This document shows positions 40,711-50,600 of a DNA stretch of 63,987 bases, piece after piece. Within the stretch, counting starts at the first letter, position 1, and every line of letters starts with the position of its first letter. A program made the position numbers and the translations under genes. The notes beneath the pieces were generated by a model that worked only from the letters and a program-made list of their open reading frames with translations, was not told where the DNA came from and searched no databases. The stretch covers positions 1 to 63,987 of the forward strand of contig CAYGPG010000007.1 of NCBI GenBank assembly GCA_964351905.1. The letters are read 5' to 3'. The DNA comes from GCA-2708415 sp964351905. Its GTDB lineage: Bacteria; Pseudomonadota; Alphaproteobacteria; Micavibrionales; Micavibrionaceae.

Positions 40711-41017
40711 TGTTTCTAAAAAAAATCCTTGCTCCCGCAGTTTGTGTTTATAATTATGACACAATTGAAAATGCGATTGAACGTGCGAATAGCTTACCTT
40801 TTGCTTTTCAAGCTTCCGTTTACACAGAAAATTTAAATATTGCGATGCACGCTATTCAAAATCTAAATGCTATGACTGTAATGGTCAATGACCATACAGC
40901 TTTTCGTGTTAATTGGATTCCTTTTGCAGGCGTGATCAATCTGGCTAAAATACCGGTGGAATTGGCTATACCATACATGATATAATACGAGATAAAATGG
41001 CCATCATGAAATTATAA
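40711..41017 (+). pseudogene. Aldehyde dehydrogenase C-terminal remnant
   Basis: In one frame AVCVYNYDTIENAIERANSL, PFAFQASVYTENL and MTVMVNDHTAFRVNWIPFAG match the end of an ALDH. After PFAG the reading moves to another frame (RDQSG, stop, NTGGIGYTIHDIIRDKM) to the stop at 41017. Frameshift, in-frame stop and missing catalytic part show a dead gene. The 100 bp before it (40608-40710) hold no gene I can support. Confidence 0.78.
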
Positions 41018-41027
41018 AGGACAAAAT

Positions 41028-42551
41028 ATGTTTATGCTTCCCCAATGGGTAATTGAATCTTTAGAGCTTTTAACTACATTATTCGTCTTTGCTGTTGGTA
41101 TCAGTTTTTTGGCTATCATCATTTTATTCATCATTGATATCACTCAAACTGGTGATGCTGTTCGTAGAAATTACCCAGTTCTCGGACGCTTTCGTTATTT
41201 ATTTTCAACATTAGGGGAATTTTTTCGCCAATATTTCTTTGCAATGGATCGTGAAGAAATGCCATTTAATAGAGCTGAGCGCGAATGGGTGCACCGCGCC
41301 GCCAAAGGACATGACAATACAATTGCTTTTGGATCAACAAAACGTTTAACGCCTCCAGGTACAGTCATTTTTATTAATTGCCCTTTTCCAACATTAGAAA
41401 GTGATGCAGCAAAGACACAGCCTCTTCAAATTGGCCCTTATTGCAAAAAACCTTACATGGCAGGCTCCATTTTTAATATTTCAGGTATGAGTTATGGCGC
41501 CCTCTCCACACCCGCTGTACGTGCTTTATCGAAAGGTGCAAAAGCGGCTGGATGTTGGATGAATACTGGTGAAGGCGGTCTATCACCTTATCATTTAGAA
41601 GGCGGTGCAGATATCGTCATGCAAATTGGTACTGCAAAATACGGTGTCCGTGATGAAGAAGGCAATTTAAATGATGATAAATTAAAAGAAGTCGCCGCAC
41701 ATGAACAAGTTAAGATGTTTGAGTTGAAAATGAGCCAAGGTGCAAAACCTGGCAAAGGTGGAATCCTGCCAGCCATAAAAGTAACACCGCATATTGCAGA
41801 AATTCGTGGCATTCCAGAAGGTCAGGATTCTATTTCGCCCAACCGTCACCCAGAAATAGATAATGAGAGTGATATGCTGGATATGATCTCTCACATCCGT
41901 GACGTAACAGGCAAACCTGTTGGGTTTAAAGCCGTTTTAGGAGCATATGGTTGGCTGGAAAAAATGTGCGAAGAAATACAAAAGCGCGGCATTGAATCTG
42001 CTCCAGATTTTATCACAATCGACAGTGGCGATGGTGGAACAGGCGCAGCACCTATGCCGTTAATGGATAATGTAGGTCTTACAATAAAAGAATCTTTACC
42101 TATGGTTTCGGACATACTTCATAAATATGGGCTTCGTGAGAGAATACGTATTATTGCATCAGGTAAATTGATAACACCGACAGAGGTTGCTTGGGCCCTT
42201 GCGGCAGGTGCAGACTTTATTAACTCTGCTCGCGGCTTTATGTTCTCTCTAGGATGTATTCAGGCGCTAAAATGCAACAAGAACACCTGCCCTACAGGAA
42301 TTACAACTCACAATAAACGTCTTCAAAAAGGTCTAAATCCAGAAGATAAAGCTGTTAAAGTTGCTAATTATTGTATGAACATGGTGCATGAAGTAGAAGT
42401 GATTGCACATTCATGTGGTGTGGCAGAACCACGACGTCTTCGTCGTTATCATGTGCGTATTGTTCAAGATAATGGCAAATCAGTTCCAATGGATGAGCTA
42501 TATCCACGTCCTGACATTCTAACAAATAATAAAGAAGCCGTATCTGCTTAA
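41028..42551 (+). CDS. FMN-binding glutamate synthase family protein
   Basis: 507 residues with two N-terminal membrane helices (about 9-40) and a long FMN-barrel domain like the synthase domain of GltB: ISGMSYGALSTPAVRALSKG, NTGEGGLSPYH, IDSGDGGTGAAPMP and the Cys cluster KCNKNTCPTGITTHN. Family members lack the glutaminase domain. The usual annotation is glutamate synthase-related protein; the true reaction is unknown, and membrane anchoring is typical. The RBS AAAGG precedes the ATG. It converges with the acetoacetyl-CoA synthetase gene, overlapping it by 4 nt. Confidence 0.88.
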   Translation: MFMLPQWVIESLELLTTLFVFAVGISFLAIIILFIIDITQTGDAVRRNYPVLGRFRYLFSTLGEFFRQYFFAMDREEMPFNRAEREWVHRAAKGHDNTIAFGSTKRLTPPGTVIFINCPFPTLESDAAKTQPLQIGPYCKKPYMAGSIFNISGMSYGALSTPAVRALSKGAKAAGCWMNTGEGGLSPYHLEGGADIVMQIGTAKYGVRDEEGNLNDDKLKEVAAHEQVKMFELKMSQGAKPGKGGILPAIKVTPHIAEIRGIPEGQDSISPNRHPEIDNESDMLDMISHIRDVTGKPVGFKAVLGAYGWLEKMCEEIQKRGIESAPDFITIDSGDGGTGAAPMPLMDNVGLTIKESLPMVSDILHKYGLRERIRIIASGKLITPTEVAWALAAGADFINSARGFMFSLGCIQALKCNKNTCPTGITTHNKRLQKGLNPEDKAVKVANYCMNMVHEVEVIAHSCGVAEPRRLRRYHVRIVQDNGKSVPMDELYPRPDILTNNKEAVSA

Positions 42552-44497
42552 TTATTTAAAGTCTGTTTTATATCTTCGTAGATTTTTAAAGCTTCAGGGT
42601 TAGCCAAGGACTCCTTGTTCTTAAAACCACGTCCATGGATCACATCACGTACAGCAATTTCTGTTATCTTTCCGCTTTTCGTTCTAGGGATATCATCAAC
42701 CTGCATAATGATTGCAGGAACATGCCGCGGTGAGGCCCCAATACGTATTGTTGTCTTAATAAGTTTCTTAAGATCATCATTTAAATGAACATCTTGCTGT
42801 AATTTTACAAATAATAAAATTCGCGTATCTTTTTTCCAATCCTGACCAACAGCAATACTCTCCAATACATCTGGAATTTTTTCAACTTGTCGGTAAATTT
42901 CCGACGTTCCTATTCTAACGCCACCAGGGTTCAACGTCGCATCTGAACGACCATGAATAATAAATCCATTCTTTTCTGTTTTCTCTACCCAATCACCATG
43001 CGACCAAGTATTTTCATATTCTTCAAAATAAGCAGATTTGTATTTCTTTTGATCAGGATCATTCCAAAAACTCACGGGCATAGAAGGGAAGGGTTTTGTA
43101 CAAACAAGTTCGCCCGCCTCACCTTTATTGCAAGGTTGGCCTTCATGATTATAAGCATCAAGTGCCATACCAAGACCTGCTCCTTGAATTTCACCACGAT
43201 ATACCGAGGAAATAGGGTTTCCTAACATGAAACAAGAAACAATATCTGTTCCTCCTGATATAGACGCCAGATGAACATCTTTTTTTATTTTAGAATAAAC
43301 AAAATCAAAACTTTCATGCACCAACGGCGACCCTGTTGATGTTATTGTTTTTAACGCCACTAAATCATGCGTTTCTTTTGGGTGAATTTTAAATTTATTG
43401 AGCGCATCAATATATTTTGCAGCTGTTCCAAATAGAGTTGCTTTATGCTTAGACGTAAAATCCCATAAAATATTCCTATTAGGGTAAAAAGGGCTCCCAT
43501 CATATAAAAGAAGTGTTGCCCCTGTTGCCAAACCGCTCACAAGCCAGTTCCACATCATCCAACCACATGTCGTAAAATAGAAAATTCGATCTCCTTCTTT
43601 TACATTGCATTGCATTTGATGCTCTTTTAAATGTTGCAGTAAAGTTCCACCGTGCCCATGCACAATACATTTTGGAACACCTGTTGTTCCTGAGGAAAAC
43701 ATAATAAATAATGGATGATTAAAAGGGACTACATTAAAATCAATATCTTGAGGCTCAAAATCCTTGGTGAACTCACTAATTAGAATAGTATTCTTGAGGT
43801 TATCAATATCAGGAGCATCATCAACGAACGGAATAATAATAGTTTTTTCTAAGCTTGATATAGCTTGCTGAACTTCTTTAATCTTCTCTAAACAATCTAT
43901 TTCTTTCCCACCATAAAAATAACCATCTACTGTAATTAAAATTTTAGGTTCAATTTGCCCAAAGCGATCAATAACGCCTTGTGCTCCGAAATCTGGTGAA
44001 GCAGAAGACCAGATCGCTCCTAAGGAAACTGTAGCAAGACACGCGATAATAGTTTCAGGAGTGTTAGGCATATATGCTGCCACACGATCCCCCTCTCTTA
44101 CGCCTTGCCCCTTCAAAGCTTGGGCATATAAACTCACCTGATCATAGAGTTCTTGAAATGTTAGTGTTGTTGTCTTCCCTTTTTCACCCTCAAAAATAAT
44201 AGCAAGATCAGTATCTCTTTTTCTAAGCATATTTTGTGCATAATTAATTTTACCTTGGGAAAAAAACTGCCCTCCAGTCATTTTTTGAGGGTTTTGAAGT
44301 ATAATTTCTCCCTTGTCGCCAACAACATCACAAAAATCCCATAATTTTTCCCAAAACTCCTCTATGTTTTGGGTAGACCATTCCCAGAAGTCTTCATAGC
44401 CATTGCCTTCATAACCACAATCAGTCATGAATTTCATAAGTGTGGTTTTTTCTTTTTGGCTAGGTTTGGGTGTCCATAAAGGCGTATTTTTTGTCAA
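42548..44497 (-). CDS. aacS: Acetoacetyl-CoA synthetase
   Basis: 649 residues, the usual length. AMP-forming ligase motifs: FSSGTTGVPKCIVHGHGG, then ISGGTDIVSCFMLGNP, GEIQGAGLGMALDAYNHEGQ and the C-terminal hinge HGRSDATLNPGGVRIG with catalytic Lys in PRTKSGKITEIA. The N-terminal ACAS-like stretch (FWEWSTQNIEEFWEKLWDF) is typical. It activates acetoacetate to acetoacetyl-CoA for ketone-body or polyhydroxybutyrate metabolism. It stands alone on the minus strand. Confidence 0.93.
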   Translation of the reverse strand: MTKNTPLWTPKPSQKEKTTLMKFMTDCGYEGNGYEDFWEWSTQNIEEFWEKLWDFCDVVGDKGEIILQNPQKMTGGQFFSQGKINYAQNMLRKRDTDLAIIFEGEKGKTTTLTFQELYDQVSLYAQALKGQGVREGDRVAAYMPNTPETIIACLATVSLGAIWSSASPDFGAQGVIDRFGQIEPKILITVDGYFYGGKEIDCLEKIKEVQQAISSLEKTIIIPFVDDAPDIDNLKNTILISEFTKDFEPQDIDFNVVPFNHPLFIMFSSGTTGVPKCIVHGHGGTLLQHLKEHQMQCNVKEGDRIFYFTTCGWMMWNWLVSGLATGATLLLYDGSPFYPNRNILWDFTSKHKATLFGTAAKYIDALNKFKIHPKETHDLVALKTITSTGSPLVHESFDFVYSKIKKDVHLASISGGTDIVSCFMLGNPISSVYRGEIQGAGLGMALDAYNHEGQPCNKGEAGELVCTKPFPSMPVSFWNDPDQKKYKSAYFEEYENTWSHGDWVEKTEKNGFIIHGRSDATLNPGGVRIGTSEIYRQVEKIPDVLESIAVGQDWKKDTRILLFVKLQQDVHLNDDLKKLIKTTIRIGASPRHVPAIIMQVDDIPRTKSGKITEIAVRDVIHGRGFKNKESLANPEALKIYEDIKQTLNN

Positions 44498-44594
44498 AGC
44501 TTATTACCTTTTATCAAAATATTGTTACAATATAAGAGTTGAGATTTGATTACACAGTAGCATTATCACATATCTTTGTTGAGGTTTAAGCAAC

Positions 44595-44624
44595 AAAAAA
44601 GGACGCTTTGAGGCGTCCTTTTGT
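44595..44624 (-). terminator. Rho-independent terminator of exoprotein gene
   Basis: GGACGC (44601-44606) pairs with GCGTCC (44613-44618), extended by A/T pairs. On the minus strand the hairpin is followed by a T run, so it ends the large exoprotein transcript that stops at 44645. Confidence 0.85.
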
Positions 44625-44644
44625 TATTCTTATATTTGCTTTAT

Positions 44645-47600
44645 TTAAGATCCACAGCTTGCTTCGCTGTTTAGAAGGTCTTCTGCGCTTCCGCCGTAAC
44701 TCAAGCTAACAGGCCCTGCTCCTGCTTGTGCTGTAGCATCGCCCCAACATCCTGCTTCTTCACCACCCGCGGCAGTTTCAATCGCATTCAAGCTTGCTGG
44801 ATCAGTGGGGTCAAATTCACCACCTGCAGCCGGTGTAAGGTTATTTAATGCCACTGGTGTTCCACCTGGAATACCCGGCAGACCAAGAATTGTTACATTA
44901 AGGCCAGAAAGTGAAGCCGCATTAGGACCGAAGAATTGAAGAAGGTCTTCTTGATCAATTTCTGGCAATAACGGGAACACGAACAAGCCTGTATTTCCAT
45001 TATCGTTGAAATGTACAAATTGACTTTCAAGGAAAGCAACAACATCAACAGGGAAACCATCAGCAAAATCAATATTTGGTGTGAACGTTCCAAAAGGTGT
45101 TCCTACATATGTGCTGTCTAGAGCGTTCAGTAATGTTGGTGTTCCTGGCTCGAAGAGAGCTCCATTTGCAAGTTCAACATAGCTTTCTGTTTGACCATCA
45201 AATGTTTGTGCACCAATTGTGTTATCAACAAGAGACAATCCTGTTGGCTCTATACTGAATATTGCGTTCTCTAAAATAGGGAAACCAACTTGTTCAGGGC
45301 TTTCGATAAAAGTATCTTCTTCCTCTATATCTAGAGGTTCAAAACGCATACCAACACGGCCACCATCAAAGGTATTACCATCACCCGTCAGGTCAATATC
45401 ACCACTGACGAATAGTGCGCCAACATCATTGTTAGTAAATGTGTTACCAGATACTTCAACGTCACCATTGAAGCCACCTGAAACATTCAAGCCATTTTCA
45501 GTACTGTTAGAAGCATCATTTTCTTCCAAAAGAATTTCTTCAAATCCACCAACTTCAATACCATCGGTCCCAGATTCCGAAACAATATTATTTGTGATTA
45601 AGGCAATTGAAGGTCCAGCAAATTCAATCTTTTGCTGTTCGAAAAAGCCGTCTGTTCCAATAACACGAATTCCGTCGCTTACTGAGTTAGAAACTTGATT
45701 ATTATCTACAGTAACATTCAAATTACCTTTAACGTCGATACCATCGTCTCCAGATTCATCAATAATGTTATTTGAAATTTCAATATCAAATCCGTCTTCA
45801 ACATGGATACCATCTTCACCAGAAAATGAGATTTCATTATTTAAAATGCTTACAAAGTCAGATGGGTTTACGTAGATCCCGTTTTGCCCAACGAAAGAAA
45901 TCACGTTCTCTTCGATCAACGTTTCATCACTATCAGAAACTTTTATACCATTGCCTAAAATAGCAGTTAAAGTATTTTCATTCACTTCAACGTCATCTGA
46001 TTCATCGATATCGATACCATCTCCTAATGTCAGAGAGATATTGTTCATACGAACAATTGCATCATCACTATCATCAACTTCAATACCATCACTGCTCGTT
46101 AAGCTTATAATGTTATTGGTAATTTCTGCATCAGAGCTGTCAGAAACTTCTATACCGTTACCATCGCTGGAGCTTGATCCCGTTCCGCTAATCGTATTGC
46201 CAGTAATTTCAATATCTGAATTATCATCAACATCAATTCCATCATCACCAGATAGTGTGATTGTATTATCAAAGATATAAGCATCTGACCCACCTTCAAC
46301 TTCGATACCATCATCCCCTGCGCGGCGGATGGTATTATTTGTGATTTGAACATCATCAGTATCTTCAACATCAATGCCGTCGACGCCAGTTTTTTCAATT
46401 ATATTACCAGAAACGAGAGGGTCAGAGCCGAAGCGTCCTGCGCCGTTATCTTCGATATGGATACCGTCTGACCCAACACTGTCAGAACTGTGGAAAAAGC
46501 CACTATCTCCTAAGATGTTATTGTTTGTGACCTTCACACCACTTCCTAAGAAACGTGTATCACCACCAGAAACAAAAATGCCGTGACGTCCAGCGCCCAA
46601 CCCATCTTTTCTGAAATTGGCACTGTCACCTTTGATTGTATTATCATCGATCACAACATTAGTGCTATTTTCCACGTGAATACCATCACGGCCTGCACCT
46701 TGTGTTGATTCTCCGCTTCGGCGGCTTGACGCATCAGCTTGACCATAAATCATGTTGTCTTTTATTTGAGCGCCTGCACTGCTATCGACATTGATACCAT
46801 CATTCCCAGCACCTGTAATTTTGTTTTCGTTGACGTCAGCTGCTAAGCTGAGACCTACTTCAATTCCATTATCACCGGCGCCATCAATTTCATTATTTAT
46901 AATGTCAACAAACTCATTAAGCGTTACATCAATTGCATCATATTCAACATCACTGATTTTATTATTAGTAATATCTGCAGCAAAACCTCTATTAACATTT
47001 ATGCCATCAAAACCAGCGCCATTGATTTCATTGAGATCTATATTTGCACGGTTTGAGCGGGAAATCGCGATACCATGACCATCGACACGGTTAATAACAT
47101 TTCCTTCAACATCAACATTATCATTTGAAGATACTTCGATACCGTTATCGCTCATATCCTGAACAGTGTTGCGACGAATATCAGCATTTGTACCACCATC
47201 AACAGAGATACCAGTACCACTATCCTTCACAAGGTTATCATCAATGTTCACAAACGTTGTATCATCGGCAGCGATACCTGCGACGGAAGCTTCTTCAACT
47301 TTGTTAAATTCAACATCAACGCTGTTTCCACCTTCGATTAAAATACCGTAATCAACAAAAGTTGACGCGCCATTATCATTAATAAAGTTGTTTGCCACTT
47401 CTGCGTTGTTACTGTTTTTCAACCAGATACCTGAGTTATCCGCATCGTCAACATCGTTATTTGTGACTTTTGCGTTTGCACTATTTGTGACACGGATACC
47501 GTTTTCTGCAACATCAACATCGTTACCATCAATTTCTGCACGGGCAGAATTGCTTACTGTGATACCGCTATCGGCAGAACGGATAACTTTGTTGTTATCT

Positions 47601-50600
47601 TCAATTTCAACATCAGCGTGTGATTTAACCTGAATACCATCATCAGACATATCGCGTGTTTCATTACGGCGAATATCCGCATGATCTCCCCCATCAACCA
47701 AAATACCGTCTTTACCATCTTTGATGAGGTTATCGTCAATATCGATGTAGGTTGTATTGTTCGCCGCGATACCAGCGATAGTTGTTTCTTCAATTTTGTT
47801 ATCATCAACATCAACACTGTTCCCGCCTTCGACTAAGATACCGTATTCAGTGAATGTGGATGCGCCGTTATCATTGATTTCGTTGCCAACGATTTGTGCA
47901 TCGTCACTGTTTGCAACAGAGATACCTGCCTCAGTAACATCATCAATTTCATTATTTGATACAGTCACATCGGCGCTGTCCGTTACACGGACACCGTTTG
48001 TGGCATTATCAATGTTGTTATCGTCCACAATAACATCGTCGCTGGTGATCACTTCAACACCACTACCGTCGCGCGTTACGTTTTCAATATCATTACCTGA
48101 TACTGTTGCGCCCAATGTGTCTACGACATGAACACCTGCGCCAGTAGAACGGCTACCATTCAACCATGTTGTGTCAATTTCATTATTCGACACAGTTGAA
48201 CCATCGGCTTGGTTAATCCAAACACCAGAACCACCAGTGTTTGAAATTTCATTGCCATCAACCAAGCTGTTTGTTGTTCTGTTTAAAGCAACACCTGCAG
48301 AAGACGTACCATCAATAGAGTTCATCATATTGACTGTCGCATTATCTGAATCAATAACAGCGATACCGTTATGTCCTGCGTTGGTGATATCGTTACCTTG
48401 AACAAAGCCATCATCTGAAGAAACAACTTTGATACCGTTATCATCTGTATTGGAAATAGTATTGTCTGTTACAGCGTAATTATCAGAACCATCAACAAGA
48501 ATACCGTCTGTTGCAGTGTTGATTGTATTACCATCAACAACAACATCATTAATTTGTTCAATTTTAATACCTTCTAGACCAGCCGTAATATCCTGATTAC
48601 CAGAAACGCTCACGGTTGCACCGCCAGCCGTATTATCACCTATCCAAACAGCTACGCCATTTGTTGCGGCAATTTTTGTATTGTTATCAATATTGATTGT
48701 CGTGCCATTTAAAATTTCAGCACCTGCAGCAACGATACCATTATCATTACCTTCAATCGTGCTGTCTTTGACATCAATGTCGGCACCATCAAGGTTACCT
48801 ACAAATTCAATAGCATTTTGACCACCAGTGATATTAGAGCCATTTGAAACTGTTACGCTTCCTAGGACGTCACCTGTTTCAATACCGTCACCGTTCACAC
48901 CTTCAACATTACTGTTGGATACGTCAAGCGAACCGTTAACGTTCATCAAACCATTGTCACTACCAATACCAGTATGGCCACCTTTAACTGTACTTTCAGT
49001 AACCACAACAGAACCATCAATTCTATTTCTCAAGATATTGATACCATAGCCATGCGAAGCATGATTACCTTCAACAATTGCACCATCTTTAATAACAAGT
49101 TCGCCGTTTCCGCCGATGAAGTTCGCTTCAAAACCGCTACCCGCACCGATTAAAGTACCGCCACTTATCGTGACTTGACCATCTACGTTACCGTTAAAGT
49201 CAGCGGCTTCGTCACCTGCTTCAATGTCTTGATTTGTTAAGTTTAAGGCTACATTTGAGCCAACGTTACCACCAGCGATTGCATCGCCTGATGTGTCCAT
49301 TGAACCACCACTAACATTAATAGTTGCGTTACGTAAGCGGCCAAATTTTATACCATTTTGAACTGTATCGCTGTTTGTACCGATTACATTATCAGCAATA
49401 TCAAGTGTGTACCCACCATCTAAATCACCTGTTTCAATACCGCGTGTTGAAGACCCTTCAAACGTGTTGTTGATGATAGAACCTGTACCAACACCATTTG
49501 CGGCAACAAAAACACCAGCTTTATTAAAGTTTTTGAAAGTGTTTCCATCAACAGTCAGGCCAATCGCGCCCAAGCCTGTTGCATTTACACCATAGTCAGC
49601 AAGGCCTAGGCCATCAAAAGTTAACGGGTCAATATTAACATTAGAAGCCGTTACCGTGATGAGGTTCACGCCACCCGCTGAATTAAGAACAGCGTCATAG
49701 CCTTTTAATTTTAATTCTTTATCAATGACTACATCTTCAGTGTAATTACCAGCCTGAACATGAACTGTTCCACCTACACTTGAAGCATCAACACCGCGTT
49801 GGATAGCTCCGCCTACAAAACTTGATGCTTGTGATACAAAAACGTTATCGTCTTGCCACGTTACAAGGCCTTGAGGAGCAAAATCTATTTTGTGAAAGAT
49901 TTTATCTTCTACATCAAAGCTTTCTTCTACGGTTAGATCAGCCGCAACTATACCTTCAAATGTTGCCGCCGTTGCATCAATATTATTTGCTGTGACATAT
50001 GTTGGAGGCGCAGGAAATGTAGACGCCGCATCTGTTCCCATTGAGATATATTGGCCATTCACAGAATCAAAATTAATATTACCAAGATCAATGTCACTTG
50101 TTCCTAAATTACTTACGAATAAGGAAGCCCAGCCAGCACTGTCTGTTCCAGCGTTCGTTTGACCACCAAGAGAAACATCAGTCATTGATAAATTATCAAT
50201 TGCTAAATATTCTTGGATGCCAAGCAGTGCCGCACGGTAATTACCTGCAACTTTTACTTTATCTAAAGAAATTTCGCCCGCATTGCGTAAAGGAAGTGAT
50301 GTTGGCTCACTTGGGTTAGATCCAATAATTTGAATACCGTAATCAGCTGTATCTGGCGCAGAATTATTTTGGATATCAATATTTGTTAATTCAATATCAC
50401 CATTATGGAGATAGAAAAGGATATCTCCTTCGCCAGCAGACCCACCGCCAGCACCATTATCTATAAAGTTTGAATTTCTAATAATGGTTTTTCCAACACT
50501 GTCACCAAAAACTGAAACGCCATGCAATGCATTATTTTGCATTAAAGTGTTTGCAACAATTAATTTTTCAACATCTGCCGTATCATTAACGCGTACACCA

